A DNA stretch of 64,000 bases from Sphingobium sp. Cam5-1 (lineage in GTDB: Bacteria; Pseudomonadota; Alphaproteobacteria; Sphingomonadales; Sphingomonadaceae), in NCBI RefSeq assembly GCF_015693305.1, contig NZ_CP065138.1, positions 1,426,001 through 1,490,000 of the forward strand, written 5' to 3'. The translations under genes were made by a program, and so were the position numbers. The notes beneath the pieces are model-generated. The model saw only the letters and a program-made list of their open reading frames with translations. It did no database searches and was not told the DNA's origin. How positions within the stretch are numbered: position 1 is the stretch's first letter; every line of letters starts with the position of its first letter. Shown one piece after another: positions 46,234-55,457 of the stretch.

Positions 46234-46428
46234 GTGCCATCAACAGCCATCCGCCATTTCCACTATGACACGGCCGAACACCGGCTGGACGTCCAGTTCG
46301 TCAGCGGAAAGCGTTACAGCTATTTCGATGTGCCGGAAAATCTGGCTGCGGAGATGACCAAAGCGACCTCGAAGGGCGGCTTTTTCAACCACCACATCCG
46401 CGACCGCTTTCCCTTCACTCGACGGTGA
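46234..46428 (+). CDS. KTSC domain protein
   Basis: 64-aa protein starting with GTG at 46234: PSTAIRHFHYDTAEHRLDVQ, FVSGKRYSYFDVPENLAAEM, SKGGFFNHHIRDRFPF. The KTSC family is named after a Lys-Thr-Ser-Cys tetrad; here the region reads KATSKG, so the tetrad is degenerate. The IRxxxYD and YxYFDVP features are conserved. Function is unknown, and members are often near lysyl-tRNA synthetase or phage genes. It overlaps the glmS stop by 14 bases, converging. Confidence 0.82.
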   Translation: MPSTAIRHFHYDTAEHRLDVQFVSGKRYSYFDVPENLAAEMTKATSKGGFFNHHIRDRFPFTRR

Positions 46429-48238
46429 CGGATTTGGCCAGATTGCGCGGCTGATCGACATCGGTCCCCTTCACCACCGCCACATGATAGGCCAGCAACT
46501 GCACCGGCACCGCATAGACCATCGGTGCGATCAGCGGATGGACCTTGGGCATGGTGATCGTAGCGATGCAGCCTTCGCCCGCCGCCTTCACGCCGTCATA
46601 GTCGGAAATCAGCACCACCTTGCCGCCGCGCGCCTGCACTTCCTGCATGTTGCTGACGGTCTTTTCAAACAGCGGCCCGCTCGGCGCCAGAACGATCACC
46701 GGCACCTTGTCATCGATCAGCGCGATTGGCCCATGCTTCATCTCGCCGGCGGCATAGCCTTCGGCGTGGATATAGCTGATTTCCTTGAGCTTCAGCGCCC
46801 CTTCCAGCGCCAGCGGATAGTCCGGCCCCCGGCCCAGATAAAGCACGTCCCGCGCGCCAGCGATCAGGTGCGCCATGCCTTCGATCGACTCGTCATAAGC
46901 CAGCGCGCCGTTGAGAGCGGCGGGCGCTTCGGCGAGGTGACGGACCAACTCCTTCTCCGCCTTGGCATCCAGCCGCCCCTTGGCCCGCGCCAGGTTCGCC
47001 GCGAACGCCGCCAGCACCGCCAGCTGGCAGGTAAAGGCCTTGGTCGACGCGACGCCAATTTCCGGCCCGGCATGGGTGGGTAGCAGCAGGTCCGCCTCAC
47101 GCGCCATCGTGCTGGTGGGCACATTGACGACCGCCGCGATTTTCTGCCCCTCGCTACGGGCATGGCGCAACGCGGCCAGCGTATCAGCGGTTTCGCCCGA
47201 CTGGCTGATGACGATCATCAACCCGCCATCCTCCATCACCGGCGCGCGGTAGCGGAACTCGCTTGCCACATCGATATCGACGGGGACGCGGGCAAATTGC
47301 TCGACCCAATATTTGGCGACCATTCCGGCATAATAGCTGGTGCCGCACGCGACGATGGTGACGCGGCGGATCGCCCCCAGGTCAAAATCCGGAATAGGCA
47401 GCGACACCCGGTCCTCCATCCGCTGAAGGTATGACTTCAGCGTCTGGGCGACGACGACCGGCTGCTCGTAAATCTCCTTGAGCATATAGTGGCGATGATT
47501 ACCCTTGGAGATCAGCTCGCCGGTCACCCCTGAAATAGTGATCGGCCGCTCAACAGGATTGTTGTCCTTGTCAAAAATCTCCGCACCCTCTGCGGTGATG
47601 ACGACCCAGTCACCCTCTTCCAGATAGGCGATGCGCTGGGTCAAAGGCGCCAGCGCCAGCGCGTCGGAGCCCAGATAGGTCTCACCCTCGCCATAGCCCA
47701 CGACCAGCGGCGACCCCAGCCGCGCGCCGATCAGCATGCCGGGATGGCTGCGGAACAAGATAGCCAGCGCAAATGCACCATGCAGGCGGGGCAGCACTTG
47801 CTCCACCGCGTCCTTCGGCGAAGCGCCCTGCTCCACCAGCTCGCTCACCAGATGCGCAACAACCTCCGTATCCGTTTCGCTATCGAAACGACGTCCACGG
47901 CTGGTCAGTTCTTCCCGCAGTGGCTTGAAATTCTCGATGATCCCATTGTGCACCAGCGCCACTTCATTGGTCGCATGCGGATGCGCGTTGCTCGTCGTCG
48001 GCGCCCCATGCGTCGCCCAGCGGGTATGCGCGATCCCGGTCGTCCCCGGCAGCGGATTATCCGCCAATTCCTTCACGAGATTGGCGAGCTTCCCCTCGGC
48101 CCGCCGCCGTTCGATCGCGCCCTCATAAACGGTCGCGACACCCGCGCTGTCATAGCCGCGATATTCCAGGCGCCTCAGCCCATCGACCAAACGCTCCGCC
48201 ACATCGTCCTTACCGATGATCCCGATGATACCGCACAT
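46415..48238 (-). CDS. glmS: Glutamine-fructose-6-phosphate aminotransferase (isomerizing)
   Basis: Makes glucosamine-6-phosphate, the entry to UDP-GlcNAc synthesis. The 607-aa enzyme has the N-terminal nucleophile Cys2 (MCGIIGIIG), the glutaminase segments AHTRWATHGAPTTSNAHPH and VHNGIIENF, two SIS domains (ACGTSYYAGM, SQSGETADTLAALR) and the C-terminal DQPRNLAKSVTVE. No ribozyme-like leader is seen. glmU lies about 0.95 kb upstream on the same strand, so the two steps of the pathway are neighbours. Confidence 0.98.
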   Translation of the reverse strand: MCGIIGIIGKDDVAERLVDGLRRLEYRGYDSAGVATVYEGAIERRRAEGKLANLVKELADNPLPGTTGIAHTRWATHGAPTTSNAHPHATNEVALVHNGIIENFKPLREELTSRGRRFDSETDTEVVAHLVSELVEQGASPKDAVEQVLPRLHGAFALAILFRSHPGMLIGARLGSPLVVGYGEGETYLGSDALALAPLTQRIAYLEEGDWVVITAEGAEIFDKDNNPVERPITISGVTGELISKGNHRHYMLKEIYEQPVVVAQTLKSYLQRMEDRVSLPIPDFDLGAIRRVTIVACGTSYYAGMVAKYWVEQFARVPVDIDVASEFRYRAPVMEDGGLMIVISQSGETADTLAALRHARSEGQKIAAVVNVPTSTMAREADLLLPTHAGPEIGVASTKAFTCQLAVLAAFAANLARAKGRLDAKAEKELVRHLAEAPAALNGALAYDESIEGMAHLIAGARDVLYLGRGPDYPLALEGALKLKEISYIHAEGYAAGEMKHGPIALIDDKVPVIVLAPSGPLFEKTVSNMQEVQARGGKVVLISDYDGVKAAGEGCIATITMPKVHPLIAPMVYAVPVQLLAYHVAVVKGTDVDQPRNLAKSVTVE

Positions 48239-48330
48239 GAATCCTGAGCCTCAAAGCTATGCAAACAAACGACCAACCCGTTTCGCGCCCACCTATGCCA
48301 TGATCGACGGAACAGCGACAGGGTAGACAG

Positions 48331-49188
48331 TCATTCTGGACGAATTGTAACCAACCAGACATCTGGCGGTGAAAGCAGCCTGATCGGCAGCCCACTGGTG
48401 CCGATCCCCGCCGATACGACCATGGATTTCGCATCGTCACGATAGACGCCACAAGCATAGCGGGTGCCGAAGCGGGACGGCACATAGACAATCCCAGCAA
48501 AGGGCAGCGCCACCTGACCACAATGCGTGTGCCCGACCATCGCCAGCAACGGCCTGTCGGGCAGGGAGGGGAAAACGTCTGGCCCGTGGGAAAGCACTAT
48601 CTGCGCGCCGCCCATATCCTCCATCTTGTGTAACACGGCAGGGACATCCGGGCGGTCGGTGTAAATGTCGCGCAACCCGCCGATCACCAGCGGCCCCCGG
48701 CGCACGGTCTGATCGGTCAGAAGGGTGATCCCGATCCGCCGAAAAAGGGCGCGCCATTGGGTGCGACTGATCTTCGCGTAACGCCGCGCGTCGTGATTGC
48801 CGAGTACCGCCACCACACCCATCGGCGCACGAAGAGCGGAAAAAGACGCGATACTCGCTTGCGGATCATAAACCGCACCGCCCTTATGATCGCCGATATA
48901 GTCCCCGCCCAGCAGGATAAGATCGGGCTTCAGGCCGTTCACCTGGCGCACGATCCGCGCCATTCTTTCGGGGCTGTTATCCGGTCCCGACAGATGGGTA
49001 TCGGTCATCAGTGCGACCGTCACCGGCCGCCGCGGCGCGCCTTCCGGAAATGGCAGCGCAATGTCTATCCGGCGCACCACGGGCGTGGCCCGCGCATTAG
49101 CGATAAGCCAGATGCAAGAGGCCGCCGCGATCAGGCCCAGCATCAGCAGCGCCCAAAGGCACACTCCACAACCGGACGGGGACTTCAC
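48331..49188 (-). CDS. Metallophosphoesterase (YaeI-like), membrane-anchored
   Basis: 285-aa calcineurin-type phosphoesterase with an N-terminal membrane segment (GVCLWALLMLGLIAAASCIW). Metal-binding motifs are all present: DTHLS, GGDYIGD, LGNHDARRY, LSHGPDV and GHTHCGQV. The start is GTG at 49188, overlapping the glmU stop as GTGA, so it is translationally coupled to glmU. Substrate is unknown; coupling to glmU hints at a cell-envelope sugar or lipid phosphate, which is inference. Confidence 0.88.
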   Translation of the reverse strand: MKSPSGCGVCLWALLMLGLIAAASCIWLIANARATPVVRRIDIALPFPEGAPRRPVTVALMTDTHLSGPDNSPERMARIVRQVNGLKPDLILLGGDYIGDHKGGAVYDPQASIASFSALRAPMGVVAVLGNHDARRYAKISRTQWRALFRRIGITLLTDQTVRRGPLVIGGLRDIYTDRPDVPAVLHKMEDMGGAQIVLSHGPDVFPSLPDRPLLAMVGHTHCGQVALPFAGIVYVPSRFGTRYACGVYRDDAKSMVVSAGIGTSGLPIRLLSPPDVWLVTIRPE

Positions 49189-50534
49189 TTGGCCGCTTTG
49201 CGCGCCTGCATTCCAGCGCGGAAGCGCGCCGCCCATCCGGGCTTGCCCTCCTGCGCGGGCCGGACGAGGCAAAGAGCGTCCGCCTCCACCTCCTTAGTCA
49301 CCACGCTCCCTGCGCCGACGATCGCGCCTGCCCCGATCTTGACCGGAGCGACCAGCGCGCTGTTGGAGCCGATGAACGCGCCCGCGCCGACTTCCGTCTT
49401 ATATTTTAAAAAGCCGTCATAGTTGCAGGTGATCGTACCCGCGCCGACATTGGCGCCTGCCCCGATCGTCGCATCGCCAATATAGGACAGGTGATTGACC
49501 TTCGCGCCTTCGCCCAGCTCCGCCTTTTTGATTTCGACGAAATTGCCGACCTTCGCCTTTGCGCCAATTTGGGCTCCGGGACGCAGTCGCGCATAGGGGC
49601 CGATCTCAGCACCCTTGGAGATGGTTGCGCCCTCAATGTGCGAGAAGGCGCGGATGGTCACATCATCAGCCACCGTCACACCCGGCCCGAATACGACATT
49701 GGGCTCGACCATGACATCGCGGCCCAGTTCAGTATCATGCGCGAAGAATACGGTTTCCGGCGCCACCAGCGTCACGCCATCGCGCATCGCCTCGCTACGC
49801 CGCCGGTCCTGCCAGGCAGCCTCGATCACCGCCTGCTCCGCACGGCTGTTCACGCCAGCCACTTCCCAAGCCTCGGTTTCGATGACGGCACTTTGAGCGC
49901 CGGGCAGCATGATGATGTCGGGCAGATAATATTCGCCTGCCGCATTGTCGTTGCCGATCTTGTCGAGCAGGACAAAAAGGTCGGTCGATCGCACAGCCAT
50001 AAGTCCGGAGTTGCACAGCGTCACGGCTCGTTCGGCCGCGTCGGCATCCTTATATTCGACCATCTTGTCGATGATGCCCTGCCCACTGGTGATGATCCGC
50101 CCATAGGCGCCCGCATCCTCCGGTCTGAAGCCCAGCACCACCGCGCGCAGGTCATCACCCAGGTTGAGGCGGTCCAGCATCGCCCGCATGGTCTCCGCCC
50201 GCACAAGCGGCACATCCCCATAGAGGATCAATATGTCACCCGCGAAACCGGCAAGGGCGTCATGCGCCTGGGCAACCGCGTGGCCAGTTCCCAACTGCTG
50301 CTGCTGCACGGCGATCACCGCACCTGTTCCGGCGACAGCGGCTTCCACTTGCTCGCGGCCCGCGCCGACCACGACGACCTGCCGCTCGGGCTGAAGCTCC
50401 GCGACACTGGCCAGCAGGTGCAGCAACATTGGCCGCCCCGCGACCGGATGAAGCACCTTGTGCTTGGCTGACTTCATGCGCGTGCCCTGCCCGGCGGCAA
50501 GGATGATGACGGCGAGTGGGCGGGTGGCGGTCAC
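49185..50534 (-). CDS. glmU: Bifunctional UDP-GlcNAc diphosphorylase / glucosamine-1-phosphate acetyltransferase
   Basis: Acetylates glucosamine-1-phosphate and makes UDP-GlcNAc for peptidoglycan. From GTG at 50534 it is 449 aa: the pyrophosphorylase domain with LAAGQGTRMKSAKHKVLHPV, LYGDVPL and a C-terminal left-handed beta helix with EIGPYARLRPGAQIGAKAKV, NHLSYIGDATIGAGANVGAG and TITCNYDGF. The upstream extension to 50609 overlaps gph and is not conserved. Confidence 0.96.
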   Translation of the reverse strand: MTATRPLAVIILAAGQGTRMKSAKHKVLHPVAGRPMLLHLLASVAELQPERQVVVVGAGREQVEAAVAGTGAVIAVQQQQLGTGHAVAQAHDALAGFAGDILILYGDVPLVRAETMRAMLDRLNLGDDLRAVVLGFRPEDAGAYGRIITSGQGIIDKMVEYKDADAAERAVTLCNSGLMAVRSTDLFVLLDKIGNDNAAGEYYLPDIIMLPGAQSAVIETEAWEVAGVNSRAEQAVIEAAWQDRRRSEAMRDGVTLVAPETVFFAHDTELGRDVMVEPNVVFGPGVTVADDVTIRAFSHIEGATISKGAEIGPYARLRPGAQIGAKAKVGNFVEIKKAELGEGAKVNHLSYIGDATIGAGANVGAGTITCNYDGFLKYKTEVGAGAFIGSNSALVAPVKIGAGAIVGAGSVVTKEVEADALCLVRPAQEGKPGWAARFRAGMQARKAAK

Positions 50535-50632
50535 GGCGGAACGCGTCCTCTTTGGCAGGAAGGTTATGAATCTGATCGCTCTCTGCCACGTTTGCCTTGC
50601 CTTTGCCACCGGAGAGGCCGCATGAGCCGCGC

Positions 50633-51301
50633 ATGACCAGCATTCCCTTCGATATAGTGGGTTTCGACCTCGACGGCACCTTGCTCGACACGAGCGGCGA
50701 CCTCGCTGCGGCAGTCAATTATGCGATCGCGACGGATGGCCGCCCGCCTTTTCCCGTCGATGCCATCCGCCCGTTCGTGGGCAAGGGCGCGAAAGTCATG
50801 CTGGAACGGGCGCTAACCGCATCGGGCGGCTATGATGACGCCCTGCTGGCTCGGATGCTGCCGACATTGCTCGATTATTATGAGCAGAATCTCGCCATCC
50901 ATTCGGTTCCCTATCCCGGCCTCATGGGCGCCATGGAGGCATTGGACAGGGCAGGCGTGAAACTCGCGATCTGCACGAACAAGGCTGAACGATTCACCAT
51001 TCCCCTGCTCCATCAGATCGGCCTTTCCGAACGTTTCGTCAGCGTCATCGGCGGCGACACGCTTGGCGTAGCAAAGCCGGACCCAGCGCCGATCCACGAG
51101 ATGATCGCGCGCGCTGGCGGCGGCCGCACGATATTCCTGGGCGACACGATCAACGACATCGCGGGCGCTCGCAACGCGGGTATACCAAGCGTAGCGGTCA
51201 GCTTCGGCTTCCTCGACGGCCCCGTCGAACAATTGGAAGCAGACGCGGTCATAGATCATTTCGATGAACTGACGCCGCTTCTCGAAGGTTGGCCAGGCTG
51301 A
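50633..51301 (+). CDS. gph: Phosphoglycolate phosphatase (HAD family)
   Basis: 222-aa HAD hydrolase: motif I DLDGTLLDTSGDL, a helical cap, motif II CTNKAE, the KP of VAKPDP, and motif IV GDTINDIAGARNAG. This combination is typical of Gph, which removes 2-phosphoglycolate made during DNA repair; related sugar phosphatases cannot be excluded. The ATG at 50633 is preferred to 50597. It is divergent from glmU across about 98 bases. Confidence 0.85.
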   Translation: MTSIPFDIVGFDLDGTLLDTSGDLAAAVNYAIATDGRPPFPVDAIRPFVGKGAKVMLERALTASGGYDDALLARMLPTLLDYYEQNLAIHSVPYPGLMGAMEALDRAGVKLAICTNKAERFTIPLLHQIGLSERFVSVIGGDTLGVAKPDPAPIHEMIARAGGGRTIFLGDTINDIAGARNAGIPSVAVSFGFLDGPVEQLEADAVIDHFDELTPLLEGWPG

Positions 51302-51344
51302 TCGTCGGTCCTTTGATCCATAGCGGATGAACATCTCGTCGATT

Positions 51345-51375
51345 TTGGAAGTATTTTTTAAACAAAGGCTTATAC
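51345..51375 (+). promoter_or_regulatory. Weak promoter candidate for the diguanylate cyclase gene
   Basis: TTGGAA at 51345-51350 and TTATAC at 51370-51375, spacing 19, in an AT-rich stretch before the gene. The spacing is long, so confidence is low. Confidence 0.3.
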
Positions 51376-51440
51376 CGCCGCCCCAACGGCGGCTTCGTGC
51401 CTGCCGATCCTCCGGGTAACAACAGGTAAAGGCAGTCAGC

Positions 51441-52613
51441 ATGGGAGAAAATTTCGCTTTCTTCCTGCCGATCATGATGGCCAGCTTTGGCATCGCGTTC
51501 CTGATCATCTGTAATTGGCATGTGCGGGCCGCTGCTTGGTGGAGCGCGGCCTTCTTCTGCGTCGCCGCGGGATTTGCGGCACCCGTCGGTTTTGCCGCGA
51601 TGCCAGACCCTGTCTGGAGCATTATTGCCGATCTGCTGTTTGCCACCGGGTTCCTGCTTTTCGGTCAGGCCCTGTTGCAACGTTGGCGACCATCCTGGCT
51701 TCTGACGGCACGGCTGATGATCTGGGGCGGCTCGATCCTGCTGTGCATCCTCGCCTATGCGATGGACAATCTGCCGCTCGAGCTGGTCGCCTCCGACTTT
51801 GGCTGCTTTCTCCTGATCGGACTTCCGCTTGTCGCGGCGAAGAACCACTTGCGTACGGGGGCCGATCGGACGTTGTTCGCCGCTGCATCGCTCGTCGCAT
51901 TGGATAATTTCGTTCGCGGCACCACTGTCCCGCTCACGCTGTCGGAGAATGGCGACTTCCTCACCAGCGACTATGCCTTTTTGATGCAAGCGCTTGCATG
52001 CATATTCGGCTTGTTTCTCGCGTTCGCTGCTCTTGCGACGCAGGTGATCGACATACTGAGTCGCTATCAGCGGGAGGCCATGGTCGATCCGCTATCCGGC
52101 CTCTTCAATCGTCGAGGATTCGATGATGCCATACAGCGTAGGCAATCGGATGGGCTGCCCGCAGGAAGTCTCATTGTCTGTGACATCGACCATTTCAAGA
52201 CCATCAACGACGAATATGGTCACGCATCCGGCGACCAGGTGATCAAGATGCTGTCTCGCCTTTTGACCAAAATCGCTCCGGAGTGCGCGGTTGTGGCCCG
52301 CTTCGGTGGAGAGGAATTCGTCCTGTTCCTACCGGGCATCAATGCAGCACATGCGGCGGAGATCGCGAACAAGCTGCGCGAAGGCTTCACCGCAACGATG
52401 GCAACACAACTGCGGCTCAACCGTCCACTGACAGCCAGCTTTGGCCTATCGACCACTCAACGTAGCGACACGTCAATCCACGACACCATCGCTCGCGCGG
52501 ACGAGGCGCTCTATGACGCAAAGGCGCGTGGCCGGAACCGCGTCTGCATCCGGCGCGCGCTATCCTCGCCAACCATAGCGGCGGCGTCCACGCCACGCAT
52601 CGCCCGCGCCTGA
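51441..52613 (+). CDS. Membrane-bound diguanylate cyclase (GGDEF)
   Basis: 390-aa protein with six predicted membrane helices in the first ~210 residues acting as a sensor, then a GGDEF domain: DPLSGLFNRRGFDDAIQRRQ, VCDIDHFKTINDEYGHASGD and the active-site loop RFGGEEF. GGEEF is an active variant. The product is cyclic di-GMP. The RxxD inhibitory site expected just before the loop is absent (APEC), so feedback inhibition is unlikely. The gene stands alone with its own terminator. Confidence 0.92.
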   Translation: MGENFAFFLPIMMASFGIAFLIICNWHVRAAAWWSAAFFCVAAGFAAPVGFAAMPDPVWSIIADLLFATGFLLFGQALLQRWRPSWLLTARLMIWGGSILLCILAYAMDNLPLELVASDFGCFLLIGLPLVAAKNHLRTGADRTLFAAASLVALDNFVRGTTVPLTLSENGDFLTSDYAFLMQALACIFGLFLAFAALATQVIDILSRYQREAMVDPLSGLFNRRGFDDAIQRRQSDGLPAGSLIVCDIDHFKTINDEYGHASGDQVIKMLSRLLTKIAPECAVVARFGGEEFVLFLPGINAAHAAEIANKLREGFTATMATQLRLNRPLTASFGLSTTQRSDTSIHDTIARADEALYDAKARGRNRVCIRRALSSPTIAAASTPRIARA

Positions 52614-52620
52614 AAAGCAG

Positions 52621-52645
52621 AAGGGCCGCACAGCGGCGGCCCTTT
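52621..52645 (+). terminator. Terminator between the diguanylate cyclase gene and lpdA
   Basis: AAGGGCCGC and GCGGCCCTT arms, six-base loop, TTT. It begins 7 bases after the cyclase stop and lies just before the convergent lpdA stop. Confidence 0.75.
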
Positions 52646-52666
52646 CAACTTCGCCAAAGGCGCCGA

Positions 52667-54067
52667 TCACATATGGATCGGCTTGCCCATGACAGCCATT
52701 GCGGCTTCCTTGATCGCTTCGCTATGCGTCGGGTGCGCGTGGCAGGTATAGGCGATATCCTCGCTCGATGCGCCGAATTCCATCGCCTGTGCCGCCTGCG
52801 CGATCATCGTGCCGGCCACAGTCGCGATGATCCACACGCCCAGAACCCGGTCGGTTTCCGCATCGGCGATCACCTTCACAAAGCCATCAGGCTCGTGATT
52901 GGTCTTGGCGCGGCTGTTCGCCATCATCGGGAACTTGCCGACCTTGACCGCGCCGCGCTCCTTGGCGGCTTCCTCGGTAAGGCCGACGCCTGCAATCTCA
53001 GGCTTGGTATAGACCACCGACGGGATCACCGCATGGTTCACGATCCCGGTCAGCCCGGCGATATTCTCCGCAACGGCGATGCCCTCGTCCTCAGCCTTGT
53101 GCGCCAGCATCGGGCCGGGGATCACATCGCCGATGGCCCAAACACCGGGGACCTTGGTCGCAAAGTCATGATCGGTTTCGATCTGCCCGCGCGCATTCAG
53201 CTCAAGGCCGATCTTGTCCAGACCCAGCCCGTCGGTATTGGGACGGCGGCCGATCGACACCAGCACAACATCGGCCTCGATCGTCTCCGAAGCCCCGCCT
53301 GCGGCAGGCTCAACCGTCAGGCTGACACCCTTCTTATGCGCCTTGGCGCCCGTGACCTTGGTGCCGAGCTTATATTCAAAGCCCTGCTTCTTGAACATCT
53401 TGTTCGCTTCCTTGCGAACCTCGCCATCCATGCCCGGCAGGATCTGGTCAAGAAATTCGACCACCGTCACCTTCGAGCCCAGACGGCGCCAGACCGAACC
53501 CAGTTCCAACCCGATGACGCCCCCGCCGATGACGACGAGGTGATCCGGAACCTTGTCCAGTTCCAGAGCGCCGGTTGAATCGACGATCAGGCCCTTGTCG
53601 TTGTCCACTTCGACGCCCGGCAGCGGCGTCACGGAGGAACCTGTCGCGATGATGATGTTCTTCGCGGTCACGGCCTTGCCCGCGACATCGACCGTATTCG
53701 CGCCGGTAAAGCTCGCGCGCCCCTTCAACCAGTCGACCTTGTTCTTTTTGAACAGGAATTCGATGCCGCCCGTCAGGCCCTTCACGGCATCCTTGCGCTG
53801 GCCTTGCATGGTATCCAGATCAAGGCTCATCTTGTCGATCTTAACGCCCAGCTTTGCGAGCGCGCCGCCTGCGGCCTCCTCATAAAGCTCCGACGCGTGC
53901 AGCAGCGCCTTCGATGGAATGCAGCCGACATTCAAACAGGTGCCGCCCAGTGTCTCACGGCTCTCGGCGCACGCAGTCTTGAGACCCAATTGAGCCGCGC
54001 GGATGGCCGCGACATAGCCCCCCGGACCCGCGCCGATCACCAGGACGTCATAATCGAAGTCAGCCAT
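52667..54067 (-). CDS. lpdA: Dihydrolipoyl dehydrogenase (E3)
   Basis: Reoxidises lipoamide of the 2-oxoglutarate and pyruvate dehydrogenase complexes with FAD and NAD. The 466-aa form from 54067 has DVLVIGAGPGGYVAAIRAAQ, the redox disulfide Cys44/Cys49 in GGTCLNVGCIPSK, a second nucleotide fold (VVIGGGVIGLELGSVW) and the C-terminal HAHPTHSEA acid-base pair. It is last in the sucA-sucB-lpdA group, with a repeat in the gap after sucB. Confidence 0.97.
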   Translation of the reverse strand: MADFDYDVLVIGAGPGGYVAAIRAAQLGLKTACAESRETLGGTCLNVGCIPSKALLHASELYEEAAGGALAKLGVKIDKMSLDLDTMQGQRKDAVKGLTGGIEFLFKKNKVDWLKGRASFTGANTVDVAGKAVTAKNIIIATGSSVTPLPGVEVDNDKGLIVDSTGALELDKVPDHLVVIGGGVIGLELGSVWRRLGSKVTVVEFLDQILPGMDGEVRKEANKMFKKQGFEYKLGTKVTGAKAHKKGVSLTVEPAAGGASETIEADVVLVSIGRRPNTDGLGLDKIGLELNARGQIETDHDFATKVPGVWAIGDVIPGPMLAHKAEDEGIAVAENIAGLTGIVNHAVIPSVVYTKPEIAGVGLTEEAAKERGAVKVGKFPMMANSRAKTNHEPDGFVKVIADAETDRVLGVWIIATVAGTMIAQAAQAMEFGASSEDIAYTCHAHPTHSEAIKEAAMAVMGKPIHM

Positions 54068-54151
54068 CTCAATCTCCGTTCGCCCTTGTTCCGAGCCGCT
54101 TGTCTCGTCCCAACCTGTCAAAGGGCATTACTTTTTCTTTCGTCCCCTAGA

Positions 54152-54185
54152 AAGGACAGGGCTTCGACAGGCTCAGCCCGAACGG
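54152..54185. repeat. Dispersed intergenic element, type GGCTTCGACA...CCGAACGG
   Basis: A unit reading AAGGACAGGGCTTCGACAGG and then CTCAGCCCGAACGG in the gap between sucB and lpdA. Two more copies, in opposite orientation to each other, lie at 63080-63113 and 63132-63158. Copies differ at a few bases, as expected of a mobile or spreading short repeat. Confidence 0.75.
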
Positions 54186-54201
54186 AATGAAAGGCTGATC
54201 T

Positions 54202-55449
54202 TTAGAGGTCGATCAGCAGACGGGTCGGATCCTCGATCGCGTTTTTGACAGCGACCAAGAAGGTCACCGCTTCACGGCCATCGATCAGGCGATGGTCGTA
54301 GCTGAGCGCCAGATACATCATCGGACGGATGACGATCTGGCCGTCCCGGACGACCGGACGGTCCTCGATGCGGTGCAGGCCCAGAACAGCCGACTGCGGC
54401 GGATTGATGATGGGGCTCGACAGGAGCGAACCAAAGACGCCGCCATTGGAGATGGTGAAGGTTCCGCCCTTCATATCTTCCATGGTCAGCGTGCCTTCCT
54501 TGGCCTTCTTGCCAAAGCCGCCAATCGTCTTTTCGATTTCGGCGACGCTAAGGCTTTCAGCGTTGCGGATCACCGGCACGACCAGACCGTTCGGGGCCGA
54601 CACGGCCACCGAAATATCGGCAAAGTCGTTATAGACGATCTCATCGCCTTCGATCTGCGCGTTGACGCCCGGAATGTCGCGCAGCGCCATACAGACGGCC
54701 TTGGTGAAGAAGCCCATGAAGCCCAGGCGGACGCCATGCTTCTTCTCGAACAGGTCCTTATATTTCGCGCGCGCTTCGATGACATTTGTCATGTCGACGT
54801 CATTATAGGTAGTGAGCAGCGCCGCGTTATTCTGCGCTTCCTTCAGGCGTTTGGCGACCGTCTGGCGGAGACGCGTCATCTTGACGCGCTCCTGACGTCG
54901 GCTCGGGCCAGCAGCAGGCGCCTCGGCAACAGGCGCAACAGCCGGTGCCGACGCCGTTGCCTTGGCCGTGCCCGCAGCCACGGCAGCCATCACATCATCC
55001 TTCGTCAGGCGGCCATCCTTGCCGGTGCCCTTGATCTTGCTCGGGTCCAGCCCATGCTCCAGAACAAGGCGGCGAACGGCAGGAGACAGCGTCAGGTTGC
55101 CGCCCTCCTCCTCATCAGCCGGTGACGAAGCTACCGGAGCTGGCGTTGCAGCCTCTGCTTTTGCAGCCGGGGCGGGAGCCGGTGTGGACGCAGGCGCAGC
55201 AGCAGCAGCGGCGCCCTCGTTGATCATCGCCAGCAGTGCGCCGACATTCACCGTGTCGCCTTCCTTGGCGATGATGTCGCCCAGGGTTCCCGCGACCGGT
55301 GCGGGCACGTCCACCGCCACCTTGTCGGTTTCCAGGCTGACGATCGGCTCATCGGCCTTCACCGCCTCGCCGGGCTTCTTCAGCCACTGGCCAACGGTCG
55401 CTTCGGTAACGGATTCGCCCAGCGTAGGGACTTTGACTTCAGTTGCCAT
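54202..55449 (-). CDS. sucB: 2-oxoglutarate dehydrogenase E2, dihydrolipoyl succinyltransferase
   Basis: Core of the 2-oxoglutarate dehydrogenase complex. The 415-aa protein has an N-terminal lipoyl domain with Lys43 in ETDKVAVDV, an Ala/Pro linker, an E1/E3-binding domain ([19 protein letters not shown]) and a catalytic domain ending with the active His of [13 protein letters not shown]. One lipoyl domain is present. It follows sucA by eight bases. Confidence 0.97.
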   Translation of the reverse strand: MATEVKVPTLGESVTEATVGQWLKKPGEAVKADEPIVSLETDKVAVDVPAPVAGTLGDIIAKEGDTVNVGALLAMINEGAAAAAAPASTPAPAPAAKAEAATPAPVASSPADEEEGGNLTLSPAVRRLVLEHGLDPSKIKGTGKDGRLTKDDVMAAVAAGTAKATASAPAVAPVAEAPAAGPSRRQERVKMTRLRQTVAKRLKEAQNNAALLTTYNDVDMTNVIEARAKYKDLFEKKHGVRLGFMGFFTKAVCMALRDIPGVNAQIEGDEIVYNDFADISVAVSAPNGLVVPVIRNAESLSVAEIEKTIGGFGKKAKEGTLTMEDMKGGTFTISNGGVFGSLLSSPIINPPQSAVLGLHRIEDRPVVRDGQIVIRPMMYLALSYDHRLIDGREAVTFLVAVKNAIEDPTRLLIDL

Positions 55450-55457
55450 GAGCTGTG

